The notes beneath the pieces were generated by a model. That model saw nothing but the letters and a program-made list of their open reading frames with translations, ran no database searches and had not been told where the DNA came from. This document shows, piece after piece, positions 35,801 through 46,479 of a DNA stretch of 64,000 bases; position 1 is the stretch's first letter; each line of letters begins with the position of its first letter. This stretch comes from Tribonema minus (lineage: Eukaryota; Sar; Xanthophyceae; Tribonematales; Tribonemataceae), in the NCBI GenBank assembly GCA_017506865.1, contig JAFCMP010000532.1, positions 372,001 through 436,000 of the forward strand. Direction: 5' to 3'. A program made the translations under genes and the position numbers.

Positions 35801-38101
35801 ATTATTCGTGACCATGCTCTTATTCAAACATCCCGCCCAAGGCGCACAAAAGTCCAGATGATCATATGATGCCTACAGCAACTTGAACTTGAAGTTGTGA
35901 TCCCCAAAAAATGACTCGATGTTCAATTGCCTCTCGCACACTTGTTTGAATGCTTGTTCAAAACAGGATGTCGTGTCAGCGGCGAAGCAGCAGCAGCCTT
36001 TGCCGGTTGGGGCAGGCCTCGAAAATCAAGTCGACATGCTGCGTAAGTGGCTGATGGTTTCGGTGAAGGATGACACCAGGCAGCTGCTAGCACGGCTGTC
36101 GGTGTTTGCCAGTGGCTTCAGCACGGACGGGGCAGCGGCGGTCATGACTCATGCTGGCGACAGACCACTAGAGCAACTGCTGCAGGAGCTACGCAACATG
36201 TCCATCATACGCCGTGTGCAGGCCCTACAGTCACCATTCCCGGCGGTGCCCACTACAGGATGCACGCCATCTCCCTCTTAGCGGCGGCAAAGCTATTGCC
36301 ACCGGCAGAGCTGCAGCCAGTACAAGACGCCTTTGCCCTGCACATTTTGGGACTGGCCAAGGAGCTGCACAGGCTGCGGCCTGAAACTGGAGCGGCTTCG
36401 CTCCTTCCCGCAATGGAAGTGTTGACCGCGGAGCTACCAAACATCAGGAGGTTGCTGACCTTCATGGACAATGGAGCTTTATGGCGAGAGAAAAGCTGGG
36501 CAGTCAAGTTCACAGACCTTGGCGATGAGTTGATGATGCGGAGTGTGCTGAGGGAAGCAGAAAAATTGTTTTGGCGCGCGTTGGCCGTTAGGGAGGAGGC
36601 GCTTGGCGTTGAGCATCCAGACACGGGGACATCTCTCAACAACATTGCCTCGCTGCTACATGATCAGGGCAAGTTCGTGGAGGCAGAGCCGCTGTATTTG
36701 CGCGCACTGGCCATCAGGGAGAAGGTTCTTGGCGCTGAGCATCCAACCACAGCGACGTCGCTCAACAACCTCGCCTCGCTCCTGAAAGCTCAGGGCAAAT
36801 TGGCGGAAGCAGACTCTGAGCCGCTGTACCGGCGCGCGCTAACCGTCAGCAAGCAGGTGCTTGGCACCGAGCATCCAGCCACGGCGTCATCGCTCAACAA
36901 CCTTGCTTTGCTGCTGCAAGCTCAGGGCAAGTTGGCAGAAGCAGAGCCGCTGTACCAGCGTGCGCTGGCCATTAGGGAGGAGGTGCTTGGCGCAAAGCAT
37001 CCAGACACGGCGCAGTCGCTCAACAACCTCGCCTTGCTGCTGCAAGCTGAGGGCAAGTTGGCAGAGGCGGAGTTGCTGAACCGTCGCGCGCTGGCCATCT
37101 GGGAGGAGGCGCTTGGTACAGAGCATTCAGATACGGCAACGTCACTCAACAATCTCGCCTTGCTGCTGAAGGCTCAGGGCAAGTCGGTGGAAGCGGAGCC
37201 GCTGTACCTTCGCGCGCTGGCCATCAGGGAGGAGGCGCTTGGCGCAGAGCATCCAGATACGGCCCAGTCGCTGAACAACCTCGCTTTGCAGCTGCAAGCT
37301 CAGGGCAGGTTGGTGGAGGCAGAGCCGCTGTACCGGCGCGCGCTGGCCATCTGGGAGGAGGCGCTTGGTGCAGAACATCCAGACACGGCTCAGTTGCTCA
37401 TCAACCTTGCCTTGCTACTGAAAGCTCAGGGCAAATTGGCAGAGGCGGCGCCACTGTGCCGGCGCGCGCTGGCGATCAACGAGCTGAGGCTGGGCGATGA
37501 GCATCCATACACGGCGACAACGCTCAACCACCTTGGCTTGCTGCTGAAAGCTCAGGGCAAATTGGCAGAAGCAGAGCCGCTGTACCGGCGCGCGCTGACC
37601 ATCAGGGAGAAGGCGCTTGGCGGCAAGCATTCAAACACGGCCCTGTCGCTCAACAACCTTGCCTTGCTGCTGCAAGCTCAGGGCAAGTTGGCAGAGGCGG
37701 AGCCGCTGTGCCGGCGCGCGCTGGCCATCAGGGAGGAGGCGCTCGGCGCTGAGCATTCAACCACGGTCCAGTCGTTCAACAACCTTGCTGTGCTGCTGCA
37801 AGCTCAGGGCAAGCTGGCAGATGCGGAACCACTGTACCGGCGTGTGCTGGTCAACAGGGAGCAGGTGCTTGGCGCCGAGCATCCAGACACTTCTACGTCG
37901 CTGAACAACCTTGCGTCGCTGCTGCAAGCTCAGGGCAAGCTGGCAAAAGCCGAGCCGCTATACCGGCGTGCGTTGGTCATCAGAGAGGTGGCGCTCGGCG
38001 CCGAGCATCCAGACACGACGAGGTCGCGCGACGGACTTGCCGGGTTGCTGCGATCGAAGAAAAAATGGTGGAGGCGCAGCCGCTGGACGGTGCGCTGGTG
38101 A
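29848..38101 (+). CDS. NLR-like receptor, copy A: HeLo/MLKL-like helical domain, NB-ARC, winged helix, 12 KLC-type TPRs
   Basis: Exons: 29848-30234, 30420-30682, 30915-31144, 31252-31346, 31490-31642, 31793-31876, 32677-32940 and 35967-38101, about 1200 residues. The N-terminal helical region has LPWVGAIFSF followed by AREKCAEVLQEL, like the VPxVGPI...C..L core of MLKL/HeLo-type four-helix domains that execute cell death. NB-ARC follows: Walker A YGGPGEGKST (near residue 260), a Walker B-like VLLAVENAEYA, the sensor-like LLLVASRE, and CGRNALLMEV in place of GLPL. LLARLSVFASGFSTDG is the usual winged-helix segment. Twelve 42-residue TPRs follow. Such proteins are ATP-driven switches that sense ligands through the repeats; an immune or allorecognition role is inference. 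Two faults: the start aligned with copy B is ATA, and a 1-nt deletion near 36223 shifts the frame before the TPRs. Either the copy is a young pseudogene or these are assembly errors. Confidence 0.75.
35184..35792 (-). other. Unassigned 202-codon ORF inside the large NLR-like intron
   Basis: Open for 609 bp in an AT-richer stretch of the 3-kb intron between NB-ARC exon 7 and exon 8. The reading has several Cys and Ser and no recognised motif. A plus-strand frame is also open over 35557-35811, and the copy B equivalent near 53750-53850 is interrupted. It is probably not a gene. Confidence 0.15.
36540..38045 (+). repeat. 126-bp coding tandem array, 12 TPR units (copy A)
   Basis: Each unit encodes 42 residues of the pattern LNNLALLLQAQGKLAEAEPL followed by YRRALAIREEALGAEHPDTA. 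Twelve LGxxH signatures can be counted, all in one exon and one frame. The third unit carries two extra residues (LAEADSEPLY). After the last unit a frame change at the gaagaaaaaatgg run turns a recognisable thirteenth half-repeat (MVEAQPLDGALVIRQEPLG) out of frame. Confidence 0.9.
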
Positions 38102-39950
38102 TTAGACAGGAGCCGCTCGGTGTCAACCACCTGTCCATGAAGGTAATGGTAGCAGTGCTGCCGCCTGCAGAGGCGTGCAGGCAATGTTATTGAGTGAGCG
38201 GCGTCACATGTGGCAATGATTTCTTTTTTTTAGCATGATTGCGTCAGAGGCAGTGTTCAGGTCAATATGGCATAGGAGCAAGTAGGACTGGCAGCAGCAG
38301 GCCCTGCTGCTGGTCCCTGCTGCTGGTCATGTCAGTATTTCATGTCAGTAGTTCCAGCTACAGTTTGGCCAGCATGCAGTCGGCACATCTTGTTTTCTGC
38401 TACTCAGCACACATGCATGTACACAGGCAACCCGGCCTCCCTTGGGCCTTTATAAATACAAGTCCATACGTACACAGAGATGCTAATGCTGCTAAAAAGA
38501 AGGACTTGTTTTCGCAACCGTGCCTGACCCTGCTGTTGTACGTTTGCAATGATTTTGTTTGACGGTTGTGACTGGTGACCCTGCTGCTGTGCATCACCCA
38601 GTGCGATATGTTTCCTGCGTCCAGTTTGCGCATTTTGCGCGAGTCGGTTGAGGTTGCTGCTGTTGATCGTGCGCACTTTAAAGCACAGTCACAGTCAATG
38701 TGGTGTGATCATAGGCTGTGTTTTCATTATTATTGGTTTGAGTATACTGCGCAATGCCAGGCATGATGTGTGCACTGGCACGAATAAGCAATGTGATGCT
38801 TCAAAATTAGCGTCAAGGTCAAGATTGCTTTCAGATGGGCAGTTGTTTATTTTGTGCATGCACATGTTGAAGAAGCTGGTTGTCTGCGCTGCTATCTTGT
38901 GATATGCTCTGCACTGTGAGGCAGACCAATGGCTGGCAGAAACAGAAGGCGATGCTTCTGAGAGTTGCACACAACAAGCTGTCTTCACCGCACCACAGAT
39001 CCAGCTATCGCTCAAAAATTATGAAGTCAATTGTATCTCGCTTGCAAGCTTTAGGGTGAATGATATACCTACCTAAGCTATAGACAAGCACAACAGAGTA
39101 TGGTTTTTAAGCCAGCATGGGCAAATGCCTGCTTCACCAAGATATGCTGCATGACTATATGCAGCGCAGTTGCTTTGTATCAGGATTGTTGATGATGTAA
39201 TGGCGCCAATTTATGTCACAGTAAAGTAAGCAAAAGCACTGCAAGTTCTTGAAGTCCTGCAAATGATGGCAGGCTTCAAGTGAAGCTTTAGAAACTTTTA
39301 ACTTCAACAATGCTGAACTGGTACAGAGGTGGTCAAACATAATCATAAGATGCAGGAAATGCGGCACCGCATGTATTATAATGCATTCATGTACAAGCTC
39401 TTGGCGGTTGTCGCAAGTATCTGTTCATGGCTGAGGCAGACGCGGCCTTGCTGCGTTCCACGAGTTCAGCTTTGACAAGTCCCTGCAACTCTGCAGGAAG
39501 GGCACCCTCACTACGGCAGATGTAATTATTCATGATTACCCTCTGCAAAGCCACCTTCAACGCAGCGAGGTATGCAATCACCTCAAAGAGTGCTTGCACA
39601 GACCTTTCTTGGCACTTATGGACTTATATTTCTAAAGGTCCAATTTCCTGGCACTTGTCCACGCAAGCAGCAGGTGTACTCCAGCCAGATAATAATTGTT
39701 TAAAATATATCGGCAGACAAGCTACTGCACCGCAAGGGCGCTGGTCAAGAACAAACAAAAAAACGCAAGAAGAAAGTTTGAACCCTTGAAGTCACGTACC
39801 GAACACCGCATACCATATTGTGAGGCATCCGCGTTTGCAGACTTCTGTGTGCATGGCAGCACACAATTGTGCCAGCGTGCGGCGACACTTAGTCCACTGG
39901 CTGCAGCAATCCTGATGACAATGAATACTGAGTGCTGCACCCAGTAGTGT
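38102..39950 (+). other. Non-coding block between NLR-like copy A and the surface-protein remnants
   Basis: Closely matched by 55680-57200 in copy B (for example gtggtgtgatcataggctgtg versus gcggtgtgatcgtaggctgtg) but without a conserved reading frame. It contains an R1 repeat fragment at 39150-39600. It is presumably the 3' flank of the NLR-like gene. Confidence 0.6.
39150..39600 (-). repeat. Dispersed repeat family R1, fragment in copy A
   Basis: The segment gttgatgatgtaatggcgcc followed by a cagtaaagtaagc tail is the reverse complement of the 708-770 block and is alignable with 56696-56750. The minus strand can be read as a peptide with IAYLAALKVALQRV and EGALPAELQGLVKAELVER, shared in part with copy B. 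It may be a decayed mobile-element coding piece. Confidence 0.5.
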
Positions 39951-40343
39951 CGCCGCATGCTGCCACAAATGATGCTGATGGCAACGCACTGCTACTGCAA
40001 GCTGCGTGGGGCACATGCATTCATCGAGGCTCAGGGGAGTATGATGTGCTCCAAACATATCTGTCATCTGAAGCCTGTTGGCGCAGGTTACAACCACATT
40101 CAGCATCACCAGCACCTGCTTCTGCTGAGGTCGCATACTTACGTCACGCGCCACGGGTGCTGCCGCCACAAGCTCAACGGAAATGGTGGCTGTGCCCCCT
40201 ACAAATTGTTGCAACTGTCAGAACCTAAACAACATCAGCCTCACGCAGCTGGCGCCGTTGCTTCGATGCTGCTATGGAAAATGTGTGAGCCAACTGGCAC
40301 AGCCAACGCTGCGCACAAGCTCCGTAGAACATCAGCCCCTCGA

Positions 40344-40650
40344 CAGCACACAGCGACACGTCCCGCCGCAGATGTCAGTGTAACCGTCATGTGGCCCTCC
40401 ATGCGGCGCCCGTGCGGCGGCGTGTAGGGTCTGCCCTACACCCCCCTATCGGCCACCATGGGCGCAATGTGAGCTGCAGCAATACGGACGGCAATGGCGA
40501 CAGCACACAGCAACACGTCTCGCCGCAGTTGTCAGCGTAACCGTCATGTGGTCCTCCATGCGGCGCACGTGCGGCGTTATGTAGCGCCGCCTGCCCTACA
40601 CCCCCCTGTCGGCCACCATGGGCGCAATGTGAGCCACAACAATGAGGACG
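40344..40650. repeat. 157-bp tandem duplication present in copy A only
   Basis: The block starting cacagcgacacgtcccgcc, with ggcgcaatgtgagc at its end, is followed 157 bp later by a near copy (cacagcaacacgtctcgcc...). Copy B has a single unit at about 58350-58480, so this arose after the segmental duplication or was lost from B. Confidence 0.8.
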
Positions 40651-40682
40651 GTGAAGGCGCCGCTGACGCTGAACGAAGCGCC

Positions 40683-43600
40683 CTACAAATTCATGCCTAC
40701 TCCCATGGAGCTAGTTGAAGTGTTGGGTCGCAGTACGAAGCCCCTCGTGGTCACACTGTACTGCAGTGCCTGAGACATGGTTGTGCTTATTTCACACAGG
40801 TGTTCTGCATGGCACTGTTGAGCGTTGCTGCGCTGCTGTGCAGCATCAGCAGCGCACCAGGCTGAGCTCTGCTGTTGCCGGTGCCGCTGCAGCATGTGGC
40901 GGCCTCTCCCCAGCGTGCACTTGCCGCAGGACAGCTCAAATTTGAGGGACACCTTGGGACTCGGAGGGCATTGCCATCTGTACACAACGCTCAGCGGGGC
41001 ATCGGCGTGCACGACAGGCAGCAGCATGACCTCCGACGCTACGATCTCGTGTTGCGTCCCCGCCATGAACAGGTTGCCGCCAACCTCCACAATGGCGCGC
41101 GCGCTGCTGTTACGTTGCAGTGTCGGCGTTGCCGCGCCATCAACGCTAAAGTCAATGTGGGTTGCGTTGTTTGCACGGTCTCGCATTGCGCCCATACCCG
41201 CGGCCATCTCGACGCTGTGGTACAGCTGCAGCAATGTGCCGACGCCGGTGCCGCTGCCGCCGGTGCCCTGCCCTCAATGCCGTCGCCGTCGCAGCTGCCC
41301 CCGCCACCGCCACCACCGCGGCGCGGCGATTCCGAGTGGATGTCCTTCGCCAGCGGTACAGAGACGCCGCCGTAGACAAAGCTCGCGGCTCGCGCGGCAG
41401 GTGGTCATCACTGGCAGCAGCAGCGCCGATGGCAGTCAGATGCGACACGTCAGAGCCGCTGCTGCCTGTGCACACGCGCCTGCAACGCGCTGCATGCCGC
41501 TGCGCATGCCGGTGCTCACCCACAGCCTGAGCGCGCCCACCGCTGGCAGCGCCACCGTTTGTGCTTAGGAACAGGCACTGCAGCCTGAGCACCAAACGCC
41601 AGATGAGCTACTGCCGCTCCACCGCAGCGGCGCCCCAACGCAACGTCGAGCACTGCCATCGGCGGCAGCACCAGTAAGAATCCCCAGCTGGCACTGCGTG
41701 CACCAGTCATCCGCCGTTAAGCAACAGCGGGGCGCCGTCGTCACTGCTGTCGTCATCAGAAGCAAGCCAAGGCGGACGCAAGCTGCTGTACCACGGCCTC
41801 GTATGTACGACTCGGCTGCGCGCGCTGGTGCTATTGTGGGAGCGCTCGTGCCGCGCGCCGCCCCAGTCGTATACCGCCCATTCATAGACCGCCCATTCTC
41901 ACTGCCCGTAACACACTGGCGGCGGCTTGTGCGCAGGAGCCCAGAGCGCGATACGCGGCGCACAAAATAGCGCGACAGCGTCCGATGTCGCGTGCGCTTG
42001 GGCTGCAGCACGTCAGTGATCAGCACCAGCTATGCGCGCCTGTTGCTCGCCAACAGCTTGCGCCTTGCTGCCTGCAACGGTACTGCGTACAGGACAGTGC
42101 TGCTGCTGCCGAGCGCTGCACGGCGCCGGCGATGTGTGCGGGTCCGCTCGTGACCGCGCAGGATGCGCTGCTGTGCTAGTGGCTGTCGCCGTTGACGCTG
42201 CTTGTCGCCTACGCATTGCGCCGCGGCGCGCGTTGCGCTTCGGCGCGTGCTGTTGTTCGGCCTCAACTACACACAGGAGGTCACGGCAATGCACGGCAGC
42301 GTCATACCATTGAGCGCTACGCCAATCGCCTTTGCGCTGCTGGCACCGCATTGTGAGGTGCCGGTGAAGTTCAGCTTGCCATCAGAAACATTTGCGGCAT
42401 TCGGGGACGGCAACGCGGTCGGCGACGCGTCGCTGTCGGCGGCGTGGTGGCGCACGCTGCGGTGCTCAGTGCCGTTGAGCACTGTGAATGCGGCGCTGCT
42501 GGCAATGGCGTAGCGCGGTGCCGCGGCTCAATGTGAATCGGACGCAGTGAGTGTGCCTGGCTAGTAGTGTGGTCATCTTCTTTATTTGTTCAAGCACGGG
42601 GGCTGTGCAGCTGTGTGTGCATTGCTGTTGGCCTCTGCCAATCATCATATGACGTGCTCCGCTGCTGCTAATAAGTATTACTCATTATTTTCTGGCAAAA
42701 TTCAAATTCTATGGCATGCGCCTGGTCCCCGTATGAAGCGGCAGCGTGTGACAAGGGGTGGTAATGTCAGTGTGGGCTGAAGCACAACCTGCATCTCTGG
42801 CTGGGCCTGCGGGTAGAACGTAGCTGAAGGTGCTTTGCAGCCGCCGACCCAGCAAATGTCTCAGTGCTGAACACTGCTCATCATTCTGCACCACAGGCGA
42901 CGGGCACCGTGATGGACCCAGACGGCCTGCATGCCAATGCGCGTCCCCGCCGATTGTCATCACAGTGCTCAACAAACTGGTCGTCCTTGGCGCCACGCTA
43001 TTACGCCTGCACCCGACGCTGCTTGCCCCCAGCAATCCCCCCGCATCATGAGCACTGCCATTCTACTTGGCACCGTAGATGTGCCGCTGCTGCTCTCTGC
43101 AGCTACGGCGACCACGCCGACTGGGGCCAGCAATTGCATATTCGTAGCGGTTAGCGCAACTGCCACGCACAGCTGCGTTGCCCTGCAGCCTGCACCAGCA
43201 GATGCGCCGCAGGGGATGCAGAGTTGAAGTTCACGGGCACGCTGGCCGCCGCGGCGGCGGCGCTGCAGAGCGCTTGACGTTTAGGCCTCTGCCAAAGAAG
43301 TTCAATGGTCAAGGGGGTCTGTGCGTGTTGAGGTGCTCGAGTATGGCTGCAGCGGCAGCGGGGCGCACGAACAGGTGCGCGCAGTCTCCATCGTGGAGTC
43401 GGTTATCAGCAGTACACAGGGGTGCATTCTGACCTGCCTGACTGTGCTTTGCCGCATTTCAGTGTTGTTATGCTACTTCAAGGGTCACTTCCATTCTGAA
43501 TAGCATTGTTACTTGGTCGTGAACCTCGACGCGGGCAACTGCACGCTACATACACATACATCAGAGTTTTGCAGCCAAACAATGACATCATTGTCAACAT

Positions 43601-45757
43601 CACTGCGCAACAATATCCTGCGGCATTTCAAGTTGCTTAGACCTCTCACCCCCAGTGCATTTAAATTCTATACAGGCTTCAACACAAGTTGTATAATAGC
43701 CCCAGATCTTGTGCTCAAGAGATGAGTACCCCCCAGTATCTGAATTGCCTAACACACCTTCTTCTGGCGCGCTGCAAGCTTCTGGGCACTCGAGCGATCA
43801 CTACAGCCTGTGCGAGCAGCATTCAGCGTGATTGAACGCAGGATCACCAAACCGCAGGTGCCTGTCCAAACGTATGCTTGAGCTGGCCATGGTGAGTCTG
43901 ATCCCAAACCAGTAATGACGCCAGCATCGCCCACTATCTGGCCGCCATGTGGTGCCAGCTTTACTGATGCATGCACTGTCGTTAAACCTGTTGTTAGGTG
44001 ACCACATTCAGGGTTGTGTAGGCGCGCTTGCGCTCCCCATATCACATAGCCTGCTTCCGTGTGCTCTCCGAACCATATGCCACCACCGCCAGTGCTTGCA
44101 GCACACTTGACCATCACATATCTGAGTCTCCCACTGTACTTACCCCCGTATCCCCCCCCCCCCACGTGCAGGCTAGCGACCGCTGCCCACCGCCTCGCGC
44201 CCCGTCAACGCCCCCCCCGCCTGGGCTCTCCACGTGACGCGCACCACCTCAGTGCCGCCACCGCCGCGGACAAAGGCGGTGCAGCGCGTGTTGGCAGCGT
44301 GTCCTTGAGCGCTGCACAGGCAGCGCTCGCGGCAGCAGCATCGCTTGACGACCGCATCTGCATGGAGCTGTCAACGGAGGCCTTCGATCAGCAACGCCGG
44401 CACGTCCGCCGCTGCCGCAACGGACACCGGCGCAATGTGCGATGGGCAGAGAGCACCGGCGGTGGTGACGGCGGCAATGATGATGTCTTCGTCGTCGTGC
44501 CAGTCGAGGTGAGGAGCGTACACGGCGGTCGCTGGCACGACGGTTATTTTCAGTAGCGGGCCCGCGAGCACCACAGCGTGCCGCCGCTGTCCGCTGCTGC
44601 TGCATTGCCATCCCGCTGTTGAGCGCTGTCGCCTTGAGGCACAGCAGGCGGTGGCAGCAGCACGGTGCCTGTGCAGTTGGAAATGGAGAAGGCGCTGTGC
44701 GCAGCCGACAAGCCCATCTGCAGCAGTGCACCGCAGTGCTTGGTGCTGCCCTTGTTGCCCATGCGCAGGCCCGGCAGTGCCACGGGGGGTGTCCTACAAA
44801 ACCTGCGGCACAGTGTTATGCTGACCAGTGCCATCGGCGGCTGACCAACGACACAGCGGCATGTCAGCGCTCCTGCCGCCGAAGTGACGTTGTCAAGGGC
44901 TTCCATGATGACCTACTTCATGGGTTGAAGTGCGTGTGATGGCGGCAAATCGTGGCAACGCCTTGCAGGGTCCCGCTGCTGCAGCGCTCCGTCACTGGTG
45001 AAACGTGAAGTACGGTGCCGTCATCAAAGTCAGCGATACAGACACCCGACAGCAGGCTGGCGATGGCTACGCTATGGAGAAGGGGAAAGGCGGGCAGCAC
45101 CGCCCTGGACCGTCGTGCACCGTCGTCACGGTGATGCTTAAAGCGGCGATGTGCTGCAGCGGGCCGCCGCGCCATGTACGCTCAGCAGCAGGTCGACCCC
45201 GTTCCAATCCGCGTCTGGCGTGTATGAACCGCCAATTACCGCCGCCAGTGCGTTGTCTACATTGCTTGTGAACCTCTTGCACGGGAAACAGCAGCTACTG
45301 CGTGCCCTTGCACTGCATGCCGGGAGCGTTGCTCGCTGCAATGCCACTCGCAACGCTCAAGCCCTCTGATGCGGCGAGCGGCAGCCGGCTGTGCAGGCAC
45401 ATCAACCTCACGCGCAGCAGCGCACTGTTGGCGATGTCGCCGGCATTGTTGCAGTCCACGTCGTCCACTGGGCAGCGGCGACGACATCCTCAAAATCTCC
45501 TCTTCAAGTATGGCGGCCCCGGCGAGGGGAATTGTGAGCGCAGGCATGTTGTTGACGACCAGCACGACGCTGACCAATCGCATTGAAGTTACAGGCACTG
45601 ACACAGGTTCCACGCCACCGAGCGCACTGCAGTGTGGCTGCAACATGTTGCTCACTGTCACCATCCCACTGCCATACGGCGGGCTGTCCACGTTGAAGTT
45701 GGCAGATGTTGAGGCTTGCAGGGGCGCGTCCATGTTGGCGGTGGCTAGTTCTCACAA
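40683..45757 (-). pseudogene. Decayed surface-protein gene (tandem-95/VCBS-like and beta-sandwich repeats), copy A
   Basis: The minus strand holds broken pieces of extracellular repeat domains. At 45640-45500 VVNNMPALTIPL is followed by ILEEEIL, the VNDAPxLTVP...EDE opening of tandem-95/cadherin-like repeats. At about 45250-45160 GGSYTPDADWNGVDLLLSV is the typical YTPxxxxNGxDxLxxxV close. At 44570-44375 a second unit ends in HIAPVSVAAAADVPAL. At 41234-40683 a 183-codon piece contains NNATHIDFSVDGAAT and VEVGGNLFMAGTQ. The pieces lie in different frames with stops between them, and no chain of splice sites restores one protein, so I call it a remnant. Its 5' end is cut at 45757 by the duplication junction. 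The block 44010-44400 is inverted relative to copy B. Confidence 0.45.
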
Positions 45758-46479
45758 CTGCTGTACAGTCGCTCTGCGGCAGTGTCGCATGTGCCGCATG
45801 CAGAGGAGGGCCCGCCCCTGCTATCGCACCCGTGCTTTTATTTGGACGCCCTGTACGTTCATGCGCACCCCAATGAGGAGGTGCAGGGGCAGCTCAATGA
45901 GTGCCAGGGCATGTGCGACGCGCTGCATGCAGCCATCAGGTGCGTACTGCAGTTGCTGATCTCACTATCTTTGGCAGTGCGTTCACCGCTGGACGCAGTA
46001 AGAGCAGCAAACTGTGCACAGCGCGCGACTCATGTCCGCCTGCAATCAACAGCGAGCATTACTGTAGCACCTGCACTGACTGACCCCATCCGCAGCATAA
46101 ACCTATACTTGAGAAGCATTATGCATTATGATAGCTCCTTGCAAAGCTCAGTGCCTGCCCCCCTGCCCCTCCCCCCCGCGCTTTGTGCACCCGCAGTGGC
46201 GGCGCGACGGCAACGGCGTACCTCTGCGAGCAGATCCACAACGCGCGCATGCTGGGGCGTCACCTGACACTGCTCCTCGCGCATGGCGCGCAACGGCAGC
46301 CACGCGACGTTCTTGGCCGCCACGTCTACTACAACGCCGACCCTGCTGCGGCAGCGGTAGCGGGAGGCGAGCGAGGCGCTTCGCAGCCGCCGCAGGCGCG
46401 GCCGGCGGGCGAGGTGTCGCTGCAGCGGCGCTCGAGCACCAGCCCTCCAGCCGAGCGCATGCAGCAGCAGCAGGAGTGA
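45758..46479 (+). pseudogene. BABAM1 3' fragment (exons 3 partial and 4), copy B
   Basis: 45758-45940 corresponds to 27631-27812 and keeps the frame (LLYSRSAAVSHVPHAEEG versus LLYGRSAAVPRVPPAEER; HPCFYLDALYVHAHPNEE identical). The donor at the end of this exon is kept. The second exon, from about 46200 to the stop at 46477-46479, matches 28185-28464 almost residue for residue, including IHNARMLGRHLTLLLAH and the QQQQE end. The two 5' exons and the promoter are missing, so no complete MERIT40 can be made. High conservation of both exons argues for a recent duplication. Confidence 0.88.

Larger units (their letters stand above)
27631..45757 (+). repeat. Segmental duplication, copy A (18.1 kb)
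   Basis: Sequence from ctgctgtac in BABAM1 exon 3 onwards recurs from 45758 in the same orientation and gene order: BABAM1 3' half, intergenic block, NLR-like gene, non-coding block (38.2-39.8 kb), surface-protein remnants. The offset is 18127 bp at the junction and drifts between about 17.4 and 18.0 kb through insertions, deletions and TPR number changes. Confidence 0.9.

Noticed and set aside
36540-38045. Regular 126-bp direct repeats suggesting a CRISPR-like or satellite array
   Set aside because: The units are contiguous without spacers and encode TPRs in one frame.
36260-38101. Annotating the TPR ORF alone as a kinesin light chain
   Set aside because: KLC-type TPRs are shared by many proteins. 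Upstream exons encode NB-ARC and a winged helix, and no KLC coiled coil or cargo domain is present.
45505-45535. gtatggcggccccggcgagg resembles the P-loop coding sequence at 31038-31060, suggesting a third NB-ARC copy
   Set aside because: Flanking sequence does not match any NB-ARC exon, and the minus strand here reads as a tandem-95 repeat; chance in GC-rich DNA.
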